A DNA stretch of 64,000 bases from Actinomadura oligospora ATCC 43269 (GCF_000518265.1 NZ_JADG01000007.1:186001-250000); one strand, 5' to 3'. Shown: positions 7,837 through 17,011, numbered from the stretch's first letter. The notes: generated from the letters alone by a model not told the origin. Translations and numbers: made by a program.

Positions 7837-9579
7837 CTACTTGCGGCGGCGGCCTCGTCCGGCGCGGCGTTCCTTGGGCTTGCTCTCCGGGGCCACGGCA
7901 TCCTTCGTGGACGAGTCGGACGCCTCGGACACGCCCTCGACAGCGGACTCCACGCTGAAGATGTCCCGCTGCTTCAACGGACGCGTGCCCGCGTCCCCGG
8001 CGCCCGCAGGCGCAGCGCCCTCGGCCGGAACACGCGTAGACGCCGCGTCGCTGAATCGGCCACCGATCGGATCGCTCGGAGCGCTGGAGGCCGCAGCGCC
8101 CGAGGTCTCGGCGGCGGCGCTGGCGGGCAGGCCTGCGGACGAGTCATCGAGGAGCTTGGAAGCAGAGTCACCAGACGTGGGGTCGGCGGCGACGCCTCCG
8201 CGCTTGTCCGCGATGCGGACGTCGACGCCGCCCGGACGCTTGCCGAGCCGGGCAGGACGTCGGGACGATCGGCGCGGACCGGGCTTCGCCGCAGCACCCT
8301 GGACGACACTCTGAGTCCCGGTCGAGGCGTTCGACCCATCATCGGAGGCCTCGGCACCCGCGCCCGTCGGCGCGGTGAAGGCAGCGGTGCTTCCAGGCTG
8401 CGCCACACCCACATTCGCGTCAGCGGCACCAGGGCTCACCGTGGCGTCACCCGAAGACGCAGCGGACATGCCGGACGCCGCGGGCGTGAGGACGGTGGTC
8501 TTCGCCTTCGCTTCCGCCTGCGCGATGTGCTGCTTGGCGTTGCGGACGCGACTACGCGCCGAGCCGCTGCGGGCCAGGCGGGCGGCCATGCCCTTCTCGC
8601 TCACCCCTGCCTGGGCGGTGCGCAGGCGGCGCGTCCAGGTGCCGAGGTGGGCGGCGACGACGAGCAGCACGAGCGCGATGCCGATGCTGCGGCCCCACTG
8701 GAGCTGAGTGGACGCGGCGGCGTTCTCCGCCTTCGGCGATTGGCTGGACGCGACCTGCGGCGTCGGGTAGGCGAACCCCGGAGTCGCGTCCGTCGGCTGG
8801 ACGGACGGCAGCGTGACCGGCGACTGGTTGTTGAACGGAGTGAGCGGCGTGTTCCGGTTGGTTCCGTTGCCCCCCGAGGGAGGCACCGTCGTCCCGGGCG
8901 GGACACTCGTGTTCGGTCCGTTCCCGGAGCCACCACCGACGGACACGATCGCCGACGAGGTCGGGGACGTGACCGATCCACCCAACCCGGTCGACCGACG
9001 CGCCTGGACCCGCACCGACACCGATCCACTCGCCGAGCCGACCGGAATCGACGCCGAGCAGCTGGAGCCGGAGCACAGGCTTCCGACGCTGCCGCTCTTC
9101 GAGCCCCCGCCGGACGACGATACGGAGTAGCCCGTCAGGTCGTCCTCTTGGCCGAGGTTCCAGTTGACCTTGATCCGGCCGCCGGAGACGGACGCGGACA
9201 CGCCGGTCGGCGCGGACGGCGCGATCCTGACCGTGAAAGTGCTGGTCGCGTAGACGTGCCCGGTCTGGCTGCCCTTGATGTAGACGGTGTAGCGGCCGTT
9301 GCGGTCGAGCGAGAGCGGCGCGGAGAGCGAGTGCTCCAGGACTCCGCCGGACGTCAGGAAGGTGTCGCCCGATCCCGGGGTCTTGGCCCGCAGCTGCATC
9401 TGGAACGCGAAGTCGTACGTCGCCCGGACGGTCACCTGGGAGCCGCTGGTGATGACGCTGCCGTTCTGCGGCGCGGAGATCCCGTTGGACGCCACCGCGG
9501 GCATCACGCCGAACACGGGGAAGGCCATCGCAAGGGGCGTCGCGAGGGCGATCACGCCGATCCTGCGAATCCTCGTCAC
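7837..9579 (-). CDS. Secreted, membrane-anchored fibronectin type III protein
   Basis: The protein has about 580 residues. It begins with a signal peptide (basic IRR, hydrophobic core, VASNG cleavage region near residue 33). An Ig-like part follows, then an Fn3-like domain at about 121-208 (PSAPTGVSASVSGGRIKVNW). A Ser/Gly/Thr/Pro-rich linker leads to one transmembrane helix at about 299-315. The 260-residue C-terminal tail is Ala/Ser-rich and ends in a very basic string. The topology suggests an extracytoplasmic Fn3 domain anchored near the Tad apparatus. I chose the GTG at 9579 because GGAGG lies nine bases upstream and the signal peptide then starts at once. A short inverted repeat GTCAC-N6-GTGAC at 9742-9757 could be an operator. 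Function is unknown. Confidence 0.8.
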   Translation of the reverse strand: MTRIRRIGVIALATPLAMAFPVFGVMPAVASNGISAPQNGSVITSGSQVTVRATYDFAFQMQLRAKTPGSGDTFLTSGGVLEHSLSAPLSLDRNGRYTVYIKGSQTGHVYATSTFTVRIAPSAPTGVSASVSGGRIKVNWNLGQEDDLTGYSVSSSGGGSKSGSVGSLCSGSSCSASIPVGSASGSVSVRVQARRSTGLGGSVTSPTSSAIVSVGGGSGNGPNTSVPPGTTVPPSGGNGTNRNTPLTPFNNQSPVTLPSVQPTDATPGFAYPTPQVASSQSPKAENAAASTQLQWGRSIGIALVLLVVAAHLGTWTRRLRTAQAGVSEKGMAARLARSGSARSRVRNAKQHIAQAEAKAKTTVLTPAASGMSAASSGDATVSPGAADANVGVAQPGSTAAFTAPTGAGAEASDDGSNASTGTQSVVQGAAAKPGPRRSSRRPARLGKRPGGVDVRIADKRGGVAADPTSGDSASKLLDDSSAGLPASAAAETSGAAASSAPSDPIGGRFSDAASTRVPAEGAAPAGAGDAGTRPLKQRDIFSVESAVEGVSEASDSSTKDAVAPESKPKERRAGRGRRRK

Positions 9580-9840
9580 AGCCTCATACCTCCAAAGCAC
9601 CCGACCGGACCCGCACCGTCCGCGCAGCCGAGCCCGTCTGGGGGTGTCCGGCCTCGGGGAGGGGCGAGGGGCCGTAGCAGCCACCGTTTCACGCGATAAC
9701 TCTGGGCTTACGGCAGCGTAACGTACTACTTGGTAGCGAAAGTCACGGAAGAGTGACAAAGCCACGCGACTTTGACCGTCACCGGCCCCTGTCGCCCTTC
9801 CGGGCTCCCTATTGACATCCGGTTCAAGAGTCGAGACCGG

Positions 9841-10230
9841 TCAGGGTACGCCGTCGCGCTCCGCAGGACCAGCCCTGGCCCGCGCCACGACCCGAACCTC
9901 ACGCATCCCGAACGGCAACCGCACCACGACGTCCGCCGAGACCTCGACGATCCTCCCACGCACCACACACGACGCGACCCGTCCTCCAGAATCCGCCGCC
10001 ACCTCCCGCGCCACGCGACACGCCACCCCTTCCCCCTCACTCACGCGCCCGGCCCCTGCCAACGCCCCCAAATCCGCCGCGGCCTCCACCCGATGCCGAG
10101 CAACCCGCACACCCCCCACCACCATCGCCGCCACCCCCACAACCCAGATCACCCCCAAAAACGCCAACACCCACACCGTCCCCGCCCCTCGATCCGCCCC
10201 ACTCCCCCTCCACCCACAAAACCTCCCCAC
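9841..10230 (-). CDS. TadE-like protein of the helicase/secretion neighbourhood (Rv3654c-like)
   Basis: This protein of about 129 residues has one N-terminal hydrophobic helix (GTVWVLAFLGVIWVVGVAAMVV) followed by RHRVEAAADLGALAGA, which I recognise as the hallmark of the Rv3654c/TIGR03816 family. It lacks the Glu at +5 that pilins use for assembly, so it may be a pseudopilin-like accessory or exported factor. The start is uncertain: GTG at 10230 keeps the conserved part close to the N-terminus, while the open frame continues upstream through low-complexity Gly/Val/Arg sequence. In relatives it follows TadE directly; here about 600 bases of repeats intervene. Confidence 0.75.
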   Translation of the reverse strand: MGRFCGWRGSGADRGAGTVWVLAFLGVIWVVGVAAMVVGGVRVARHRVEAAADLGALAGAGRVSEGEGVACRVAREVAADSGGRVASCVVRGRIVEVSADVVVRLPFGMREVRVVARARAGPAERDGVP

Positions 10231-10834
10231 CCCACACCCCGCCTCACGCCCACACCCTCTCCTCACCACACCCACCCCCACACCGCGCCACCCCACACAC
10301 CCAACGCCCCGCCCCACCACGCCACCTCGCACGCGCTCCACGCCCCCTCGTACGCTCCACGCCCCTCCGCACCACGCCGCATCTCAACCCCGCCCCCGCA
10401 CAGCGCCACACCACCCCCTCCACGCCCTGCGCCGTAACGCCCACATCCCCGCGCCACACCACAGCTCCGCCCACATCACCTCAACCCCATTCGCCGCACC
10501 ACCGCGCTGGCGCTGCCGCCCTGCAGCACCACGCCTCCGTCCACCACCACGCCTCCGCGCCACGTAACACCCCCTCACCGCACCGGTCCCCAGGCCCACA
10601 CCCGCACCGCCACACTCCACGCCGCGCCACAAATCCTCACGTCGCCACACCACACCCACACGCGCGTCGCCACACCACACCCACACGCGCGTCGCCACAC
10701 CACACCCACACGCGCGCGCGTTGCACCACACCCACACGCGCGCGCGTTGCACTGCCGCCGACCAGGGGCTGGGCCTCGGGGGCCTCGTGTGGTGGCTCAG
10801 CTCCGGCCGGTTGTCGCGGGGGAGCCTTGAGGGG
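10231..10834. other. Gene-free, C/A-rich low-complexity spacer inside the tad cluster
   Basis: This spacer is extremely strand-biased (runs of CCAC and CCCC on the plus strand) and encodes nothing recognisable. It contains the 25-bp tandem array described separately. Both flanking genes are conserved tad genes on the minus strand that sit close together in relatives. Confidence 0.65.
10641..10750. repeat. 25-bp tandem repeat array
   Basis: Three perfect 25-bp copies begin GTCGCCACACCACACCCACA at 10641, 10666 and 10691. Two shortened copies follow, in which GTCGCCACACC becomes GTTGCACC and the CG run is longer. There are no spacers between copies, so it is not CRISPR-like. Confidence 0.9.
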
Positions 10835-11389
10835 CTAGGGCGTGTCTCGAAGTGGCTCTGGCCACGTGCGCGAACGCGTGACCTGCCCGGTGCGGCGATG
10901 CCGGAGGCGAGCGTGACCGGGCAGATCGCGAAGCGATGCCGCGTTCGCCCAGGCACGGTCACGTAGAGAGCCTCTGGGCGAGGGAAGTGGGCCGGGACTT
11001 CGAAACACGGCCTGGCCCTCTGGGGCGGGCTGGGCTCCCGGCTCGGTCTCGGCTTCGGCATGGGCCTGGACGTTGAGGGCCGGCAGGCCGGACAGAGCCG
11101 GTGGACGGACGGCCGTCGACACCGTCACCTGGACGCGGTCGACATCACGTCGCACAGCAACCGTCGCCCCCTTGGGAGCCGACCGAGTCACAAGGGCGCG
11201 GACGGCGTCCAGGGACTCCCCTCGTGCAGCGGCACGGGCTCCGGCGCGGGCAGCGTCCACACACGACATGTGTGTGGACGCGACCGCTACCGCCCACAGC
11301 GCGAGGACTGTGACGAGGACCAGCGCGGGCAGTGCGACCGCGATCTCCGCAGTCGCCATGCCGCGATCGCGCCGCCGACACATGTTCAT
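10835..11389 (-). CDS. TadE family type IV pilus minor pilin
   Basis: The N-terminus reads DRG-MATAEIAVALPALVLVTVLALWAV. A prepilin-peptidase cleavage site after Gly leaves Met at +1 and Glu at +5 and leads into a hydrophobic helix, typical of TadE pseudopilins. The conserved part runs to about residue 120 (SGLPALNVQAHAEAE). The last 60 residues are Arg/Pro-rich and atypical; the reading frame may simply run on into degenerate DNA after loss of the original stop. It overlaps the Flp pilin gene by four bases (ATGA), so the two are co-translated. Confidence 0.83.
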   Translation of the reverse strand: MNMCRRRDRGMATAEIAVALPALVLVTVLALWAVAVASTHMSCVDAARAGARAAARGESLDAVRALVTRSAPKGATVAVRRDVDRVQVTVSTAVRPPALSGLPALNVQAHAEAETEPGAQPAPEGQAVFRSPGPLPSPRGSLRDRAWANAASLRDLPGHARLRHRRTGQVTRSRTWPEPLRDTP

Positions 11390-11580
11390 CCGGCCATCTG
11401 CAGTGCTCTCTGGATGATCCCTAACAGGGCTTTCTGCACTTCAGAACTAGTAACGATCTTGTACAGGATGCCTGCGAACGCGGTGGCGGCGATCGTGCCG
11501 ACCGCGTACTCGGCCGTGGACATGCCCGCGTCGCCAGCGACACGGCACCGACGCCTGATCATCCGAGCAATGCTCGTCAT
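11386..11580 (-). CDS. Flp-type major pilin (DUF4244 family)
   Basis: This small protein of 64 residues has the sequence RVAGDAG-MSTAEYAVGTIAATAFAG, which gives the prepilin cleavage site and the Glu+5 of the mature pilin. The helix LYKIVTSSEVQKALLGIIQRALQ follows. Size and pattern fit DUF4244 proteins, the Flp pilins of actinobacterial Tad systems. The ATG at 11580 has an AGAGGAG ribosome-binding site six to seven bases away; a longer upstream frame is not needed. It is the first gene of a unit with tadE, and 77 bases upstream lies the 17-base box shared with the ssd promoter region. The prepilin peptidase gene (tadV) is not in this window. Confidence 0.9.
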   Translation of the reverse strand: MTSIARMIRRRCRVAGDAGMSTAEYAVGTIAATAFAGILYKIVTSSEVQKALLGIIQRALQMAG

Positions 11581-11657
11581 CTTGCTCTCCTCTCGTTCGG
11601 GCTTCTCACGCCCTGTAACCAGCCTGCTCCACGAGGGCTCGCGCCCCAAGCCGACCG

Positions 11658-11674
11658 CCGAACTGTGGATAACT
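11658..11674 (-). promoter_or_regulatory. 17-base box with perfect DnaA-box consensus, upstream of the Flp pilin gene
   Basis: CCGAACTGTGGATAACT (plus strand) contains TTATCCACA on the minus strand. The identical 17 bases occur at 17080-17096 upstream of ssd, at nearly the same distance from the start codon (77 versus 68 bases). This suggests a shared operator of the Tad locus. Confidence 0.6.
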
Positions 11675-11903
11675 CCGCTCACCTTGGTAGACACAGGGCA
11701 CAAACTCCCTGGTCAAGGGGAAATCAACACGCGCGCCACCGGACGCGTTGCGTCTCCTCAGCGAGTGCCGCACGCCCCGCGCCGGAGTCCGCCTGAGACA
11801 TACGCCGCGACATCTCTAGCCGCGCTAAGAGTGCTCCCGTACTCCGGCGAAATCACGGAGGAGGAAGCGGCCTCCGGCTCGCGTGAGAATTGCACGTAAG
11901 TTC

Positions 11904-13019
11904 TCACCAAGGGAGCGACATCGACGAAGCGATTCCAACAATGGCCGGAACGATCCCCAGCAACACGAAGGCCGGAAGAAAGCACAAGCCCAACGGCATC
12001 AGCGCACGAATACCCGCCGAACGGGCCCGCGCGGCAGCTGCCGTCCTGGCCGTCCTCCGCTGCTCCTGAGCAAGGCGTCCCAGCGAGAGTGCCAGTGCCG
12101 TCCCGCTGCGCGATCCGCGCACCGCGGTGCGTGCCAACGGCGCCAGCGCCGGTTGCCGTTCGCCCAGGTCAAGCCAGGCTCGTACCGGGTCGGCCCCCAG
12201 GCGGATCTGGACCGAGACGGCGCCGATCTCCTCACCCAGCGGGCCGCCAATGGTGGACGCGACGGCCTCGACCGACTCGTCCCACGGCATCCCACCCCTG
12301 AGACAGGCGGCCAGCAGGTCGACGGTCACCGGAAGCTCGTGGACGATCCGGCTCCGCCGTTCCCGATCGTCGCCCTTCCCCAGGTTCACCGACCACCTGG
12401 TGAGGACCACCGCCACGACGACTCCGACGACCCATCCGCCCAAACCACCGACCACCCAGACCGCGACCGCCGCCGGAACCAGCGCAGCCGCGCCCCGAAG
12501 CAGCCACTCCCGCTCCGTCCTCGTCGAGGCGGAGCCTCCAGCGGTGGACGATGGGCCGCTCCACGCGATGCCAGCACCGGTGTTCAGTCTGAGGAGACCG
12601 CGAGTCTTCCCACCTCGATCTACCTCCTGCGTCTTCGTCCCCACAGGCGACGCTCGGTTGCCCCGACCTCCGCCCGGTCGCTGAAGAACAGGACCAACAC
12701 CAGCAGCGCGGTATCCGCCTTGGGAAGCCGATCCGCGGGGCAGCAATCGACTAGACCAGCGATCAAGGTCGTCGACACCCGAACCCCTGAACTGAACAAC
12801 TCCGCGGGACACCTCCGGCGCAGGACCTGCGCTTCGACCAGGTCTTCGCCGCCACAGCCCGCCCCACGCCCACTTCCGTCCGAGCGCGTGGCTCTGCTCC
12901 ACCTGCTCTCGGGCCCTGTTGGACGAGCGAAGAGCGGCAAGCCGACGAGCGGCCGACCGCGATGGTTTCGCAGCTAAGAACGCGCAGACGCCGAAGCAGA
13001 GAACGGCCATCCACAGCAT
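11904..13019 (-). CDS. tadC: TadC-like type II secretion system F protein
   Basis: This inner-membrane platform protein of the Tad pilus has 371 residues. It has an N-terminal helix (MLWMAVLCFGVCAFLAA), paired helices at about 174-206, a T2SSF domain from about 227 (HELPVTVDLLAACLRGG ... GSRSGTALALSLGRLAQE) and a final helix LGLCFLPAFVLLGIVPAIVG. The ATG at 13019 has AGGAG five bases upstream. Between the first helix and the membrane domain lie about 130 residues rich in Arg, Gly and Ser with no similarity that I can place; family members usually have a much shorter linker. The gene is separated from tadB by 1 kb of gene-free DNA. Confidence 0.85.
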   Translation of the reverse strand: MLWMAVLCFGVCAFLAAKPSRSAARRLAALRSSNRAREQVEQSHALGRKWAWGGLWRRRPGRSAGPAPEVSRGVVQFRGSGVDDLDRWSSRLLPRGSASQGGYRAAGVGPVLQRPGGGRGNRASPVGTKTQEVDRGGKTRGLLRLNTGAGIAWSGPSSTAGGSASTRTEREWLLRGAAALVPAAVAVWVVGGLGGWVVGVVVAVVLTRWSVNLGKGDDRERRSRIVHELPVTVDLLAACLRGGMPWDESVEAVASTIGGPLGEEIGAVSVQIRLGADPVRAWLDLGERQPALAPLARTAVRGSRSGTALALSLGRLAQEQRRTARTAAAARARSAGIRALMPLGLCFLPAFVLLGIVPAIVGIASSMSLPW

Positions 13020-14038
13020 GTGCACTCCTGAACGTCTGGTGGTTGATCCGAAGAGGCGAACACGCAGCCAGGCGAGACAGACGCCGCCCACGGCGGTCGC
13101 TCAGGTCGTTGCCTCAACGGCAACGCCCATCACGCACCTCGAAGTCACGAAGTCCTGCCGCCGTGGCACCGGCTCAGGCCCAGGACCCAGAGGCCACCGC
13201 AGAGGCGATCATGGTTGCGGCGGCGGGAGCTCCCCTCCGTCGTGCAGTGACCGCTTGGCCTTGCTCCCGCCCCGTCGAGTGAGTCGAACGGGACAGGGCC
13301 CGTGCCTTCACCTCCTGAGTCGGACCTCGTGGGTCAGGGCTCGTCGGCCGCACCTTGTGAGCCCGGCCTGATGAGCCCGGCCTGATGAGCCTCGCCTCGT
13401 GGGCCCCGCCTTGTGGGACCGACCTCGTGGGACCGACCGCATGAGCCGCACCTCGTGGGATCGGGACCGTCGGCCTGGGACCGTCGGCGCCGGTTCGGCT
13501 TGTCCTTGGCGCGGCAGCTTGTTGTGCGCTGTCGTCGGGATGTGTGGGCTCCTTCTGGCGTGGGGTCTCCTCATACGGTCTCTGCGTGGGTGTCGCGAGG
13601 CGTGTGCGTTGGTGAGCTGAGCGAGTCCGGCGGAACGGCGGGCGGGGTGGTGGGTGGATGTGGGGACGGCATTTTGCGCGCGGCGGAACTGGTGACACGG
13701 TCGCCGCCGCCTGCCCCGCGAGTCTCGGTTGGGGAGATCTCTGAGGTGCGCGCCGTCGTTCGGGCGCACAGCGCCTGGTGATCACGAGATTGCCGGGCTT
13801 CTCGTGCGGTGGCGGCGATGGGTTGTGGGCGACGGTGGCGTGTCGGGTTTGGCCTGGCACGAGGGCCCTGGCGTGCGATGTGGTGAGTTCCGGCGGGGCC
13901 CGTTGGGTTGTCGATTCGTGGGTGAGGTGCTGGAGCTGAGGGTGTGGGCGTCCGGGTGGGTGGTGGTTGGTGGGGTGGTGCGGGGTGGGTGGGGGCGGTG
14001 GGCTGTGCATGGGGCTCTGGTTTGGATGTGGTCGGTGG
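13020..14038. other. 1-kb gene-free gap between tadC and tadB
   Basis: I see no gene in this gap. The tadC side (13020-13320) is mixed sequence. The middle holds a degenerate short repeat (13322-13491). The tadB side (13900-14038) is a G/T-rich run of GTGGTTGGTGGGG-like sequence. A G-rich plus strand means a C-rich tadB 3' end on the minus strand. In other actinobacteria tadB and tadC adjoin. Confidence 0.65.
13322..13491. repeat. Degenerate 13-15-bp tandem repeats
   Basis: About twelve imperfect units run in series. Typical units are GACCTCGTGGGACC, GGCCTGATGAGCCC and GCACCTTGTGAGCCC. Each has a central GTGGG or GTGAG, or ATGAG, between C-rich halves, so single-stranded copies could form weak hairpins. 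Confidence 0.75.
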
Positions 14039-14752
14039 TCAGGGATGGGTGGCGGCTTTGGTGGCCAAGTGATGGGTCCACCAGAGGCCGGCGGTGTCCA
14101 AGGCCAGGGCGGTGGTCAGGCAGCCCAGGCCGGGTGGGGTGGTCAGGAGGAAGGGGAGGGGGTTGGTGCCCAGGGCTGCGGCCATGGCCAGGCCCAGGAC
14201 GGGGAGGACGGCCAGCAGGCGGGCTGTGGCTCTGGGGGCTGCCAGGTGGACGGCTATCTCCTGGCGTTGGGTTTCCTCGTCGCGGAGGGCGGCGGCCAGG
14301 CCGTCCAGGACGGTGGCCAGGGTGCCGCCTCGTTCGGCGCCCAGGCGCCAGGTCGCGGCCAGGAGTCTCAGGGACTCTGCGCCTGGACGGGTGGCGGCGA
14401 GACGCTCCAGGTGCTTGATGGGGTCGTGGTGGGGTGGGGCTCGTAAGGCCCTGGCCATGGGAGGACTCAGGACGGCGGCTGTGGTGGAGAATGCCTCCCC
14501 GGGGGTCCTGCCTGCGGTGAGTTCGGCGGCCATCCCCTCACAGAGTTCGATCACGGAGGCTCGCCATCGGGCCGGGGCCCGGCGTTTGTCGAGGAGGCGC
14601 GTGCGCGTGGCGGCGGCCCGGTTGAGCAGGGTTGAGATCGGCGTGGACATCACGGGCGACGGCAGAGCTCGTTGCAGGCGGACGGCCGCCTGGGACGGGC
14701 CGTAGAGCAGCCACGCGGCCATCGCGGCGCAGATCATGGCGGCGATCACCAT
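14039..14752 (-). CDS. tadB: TadB-like type II secretion system F protein
   Basis: This membrane protein of 237 residues has an N-terminal helix (MVIAAMICAAMAAWLLYG), a T2SSF domain at about 65-190 (ELCEGMAAELTAGRTPGEAF ... WRLGAERGGTLATVLDGLAAAL) and two C-terminal hydrophobic helices. With TadC it forms the membrane platform on which the TadA ATPase acts. Its ATG overlaps the tadA stop within ATGGTGA, a sign of translational coupling. The size fits actinobacterial TadB. Confidence 0.9.
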   Translation of the reverse strand: MVIAAMICAAMAAWLLYGPSQAAVRLQRALPSPVMSTPISTLLNRAAATRTRLLDKRRAPARWRASVIELCEGMAAELTAGRTPGEAFSTTAAVLSPPMARALRAPPHHDPIKHLERLAATRPGAESLRLLAATWRLGAERGGTLATVLDGLAAALRDEETQRQEIAVHLAAPRATARLLAVLPVLGLAMAAALGTNPLPFLLTTPPGLGCLTTALALDTAGLWWTHHLATKAATHP

Positions 14753-15912
14753 GGCAGCGGCCAGTGCGGGTGCAGGAGGCGGGACAGGGCAGGGGCCGCT
14801 TCGGCGGGCTCCAGCACGCCGGACGGGGTGAAGGTCACGGCGGGGACGGCGGTGACGAAGCCGTCGGGCGCACGGTGCAGAAGGCAGACCTCGGCCACCT
14901 GGCGTTTGCCGGTGCCCGGGATTCTGACCAGGTGGACGACCACGTCGAGGGCGGCGGCCAGCTGGCTGTGGACGGCCTCGCGGCTCAGGCCGGCAGCGCA
15001 GGCGAGGGCTTCGAGGCGGGCGGGGACGTCCGTCGCGGCGTTCGCGTGCAGGGTGCCGCAGCCGCCTTCGTGGCCGGTGTTCAGAGCGCCCAGGAGGTCG
15101 ACGACCTCGGCGCCCCGGACCTCGCCCACGACCAGGCGGTCGGGACGCATGCGCAGGGCCTGCCGGACGAGCTGGTGCAGCGTCACGCCGCCCGCGCCCT
15201 CCACGTTCGGCGGTCGTGCCTCCAGCCGGACGACATGCGGATGATCGGGCCTCAGCTCGGCCGAGTCTTCGACCAGCAGCAGGCGCTCGGCCGGGCCGGC
15301 AAGACCGAGCAGGCAGCTCAGCAGCGTCGTCTTGCCCGTGCCCGTGCCTCCGCTGATCAAGAACGCGACGCGGGCTGTGACCAGGGCTGCCAGGAGCGCC
15401 GCTCCCGCGGGCGGGACGGTCTCGGTCGCGACCAGCTCGTCCAGGGTGAAGGCGCGACGCCGGGGGAGGCGAAGGGACAGGCACGTGCCGTTCGGGGCGA
15501 CCGGCGGCAGGACGGCGTGGAGCCTCACCCCACCGGGCAGGCGGGCGTCGGCGTACGGGGACGCGTCGTCCAGCCGACGTCCCGCGGCGGCCGTGAGGCG
15601 CTGGGCGAGGCGGCGCAGCGTGGCCTCGTCGGCGAAGCGGGTGGCCGTTCGGACCAGCCCGGAACCGGCGTCGACCCACACCTGGTCAGGGCCGTTGACC
15701 AGCACATCGGTGACCTCGGGAAGGCGCAGCAGCGGCTCCAGCGGGCCCGCGCCGACGAACTCGGCGCGTAACTCGTCGGCGAGGGCCAGCACCTCGCGGT
15801 CGCCGAGCAGGCGCTCTTCCGCGCGCAGGGCCGCCGCCACCCGTCCGGCGGTCGGTTCGACGCCGCCTTCGGCGAGTCTGCCGCGTACGGCTTCAGAGAA
15901 CCTGGTGTTCAT
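14746..15912 (-). CDS. tadA: TadA-type secretion ATPase (VirB11/CpaF family)
   Basis: This hexameric ATPase (388 residues) powers pilus assembly or secretion. It has an N-terminal domain with VLVNGPDQVWVD, Walker A SGGTGTGKTT (about 187-196), the Asp-box LLLVEDSAEL, Walker B RLVVGEVRGAE and a His-box CGTLHAN. All are characteristic of the CpaF/TadA branch. The ATG at 15912 has GGAGGAG six bases upstream, and the upstream ssd gene ends 25 bases before it. It corresponds to the heli_sec_ATPase family of this neighbourhood. Confidence 0.95.
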   Translation of the reverse strand: MNTRFSEAVRGRLAEGGVEPTAGRVAAALRAEERLLGDREVLALADELRAEFVGAGPLEPLLRLPEVTDVLVNGPDQVWVDAGSGLVRTATRFADEATLRRLAQRLTAAAGRRLDDASPYADARLPGGVRLHAVLPPVAPNGTCLSLRLPRRRAFTLDELVATETVPPAGAALLAALVTARVAFLISGGTGTGKTTLLSCLLGLAGPAERLLLVEDSAELRPDHPHVVRLEARPPNVEGAGGVTLHQLVRQALRMRPDRLVVGEVRGAEVVDLLGALNTGHEGGCGTLHANAATDVPARLEALACAAGLSREAVHSQLAAALDVVVHLVRIPGTGKRQVAEVCLLHRAPDGFVTAVPAVTFTPSGVLEPAEAAPALSRLLHPHWPLPW

Positions 15913-15937
15913 CGTGCTCTCCTCCGGCGGGCCGGCC

Positions 15938-17011
15938 TCAGGCGGCCTTCGAGGTGGTGGCGGGGGCCAGGGACTGCGCATCGAGCAGGTGGTCGCAGAG
16001 GTCGCGCAGCGGACCCCGTCGGGCTATTCGGGACACGCCGCCCTGCTCGAGGGCGGGCGGGACCCGGCGGTCGCGGTCGAGGGTGCCGACGGTGGGCAGG
16101 TCGAGGTGCCGGGCCACCGCGTCTGGCCGAAGGCCACCGGACGGACGGCCACCGACGATGAGGCGGACGTCGGCGGTCTCGCGACGCAGGAAGCCGGCAA
16201 GGACATCGGCGGCCACCGTGGCCCGAACCTCCGCAGGAACGACCAGGTAGCAGGTGTGCGCGGCGCGCAGCGCGGGACGGCCGATGTCGCCCAGGTAGCG
16301 GGGCACGTCGACGACGGTCAGGTCGAAGCCGCGGGACGCCGAGTCGAGCAGGGAGCGCACGACGTCCGGGGTCACCGCCACGGGCTCGGACTTGCCCCAC
16401 GACAGGACGGACAGGTCGCCCGAGCTCGGCAGTGAGTCGCGAAGGGTGGCGACGCTGATCCGTCCCTGGCGCCCGGCGAGATCGGGCCAGCGGGCGCCCT
16501 CGTGACCCTCGAGGCCGACGAGGAGGTCGGCGCCGCCGCCGAGCGGGTCGCCGTCCACGAGGAGGGTGCGCAGGCCGTCCCGCGCGGAGCAGTGGGCCAA
16601 GGCCGCGGCCAGGACGCTCGCGCCCGCACCGCCCCGCGAGCCGGTGACGCAGACGATGACGCCGCGGGCGTCGGCGGGCTCGGCCGCGGCGGCCATCGCG
16701 TCGGTCAGCCAGGGCTCGTCGTCCGGCAACACGGCGACGTCACCGGCCCCGACGCCGAGGGCGAGCCGGTACACGTCGGCCCCCTCCCCGGGACGGGCGA
16801 CCAGCACGACGCCCGAACGGCGGTGCGGCCCGGCGGCGGCCAGGCCGTCCGCGACGTCGGCGCCGACGAGCACGAGCGGGGCCTGGTACCAGCCCGCCCG
16901 GGCGTCGCCCACGGAGCCCGCGACCTCGGCGGGCGCGTCGGCCGCGGCGGCGAGTCTCAGCAGGTCGTCGGCGGTGGCCGGGTCTTCGGTGACGATCAGC
17001 GCGGCGGTCAT
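15938..17011 (-). CDS. Ssd/CpaE-like septum-site-determining and Tad-localising protein
   Basis: This protein of 357 residues has an N-terminal receiver-like domain (ALIVTEDPATADDLLRLA) and a C-terminal ParA/MinD-like ATPase domain beginning GVIVCVTGSRGGAGASVLAAAL. The deviant Walker A has no Lys in the usual place (SRGGAGAS). It continues with TLLVDGDPLGGGADLLVG and DLTVVDVPRYLG. This is the pattern of CpaE_hom_Actino/Rv3660c, which is thought to position the Tad machine and influence septum placement. The ATG at 17011 follows GAGGAG by six bases. It is the first gene of the ssd-tadA-tadB unit. Confidence 0.88.
   Translation of the reverse strand: MTAALIVTEDPATADDLLRLAAAADAPAEVAGSVGDARAGWYQAPLVLVGADVADGLAAAGPHRRSGVVLVARPGEGADVYRLALGVGAGDVAVLPDDEPWLTDAMAAAAEPADARGVIVCVTGSRGGAGASVLAAALAHCSARDGLRTLLVDGDPLGGGADLLVGLEGHEGARWPDLAGRQGRISVATLRDSLPSSGDLSVLSWGKSEPVAVTPDVVRSLLDSASRGFDLTVVDVPRYLGDIGRPALRAAHTCYLVVPAEVRATVAADVLAGFLRRETADVRLIVGGRPSGGLRPDAVARHLDLPTVGTLDRDRRVPPALEQGGVSRIARRGPLRDLCDHLLDAQSLAPATTSKAA

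Noticed and set aside
7072..9699. An 875-codon plus-strand frame running through the minisatellites and opposite the Fn3 gene
   Set aside because: The first part translates variable-length repeats and the rest is antisense to a gene with a signal peptide, Fn3 domain and good ribosome-binding site.
13322..13491. Possible second CRISPR array
   Set aside because: Units of 13-15 bases follow each other without unique spacers, so it is a degenerate tandem repeat.
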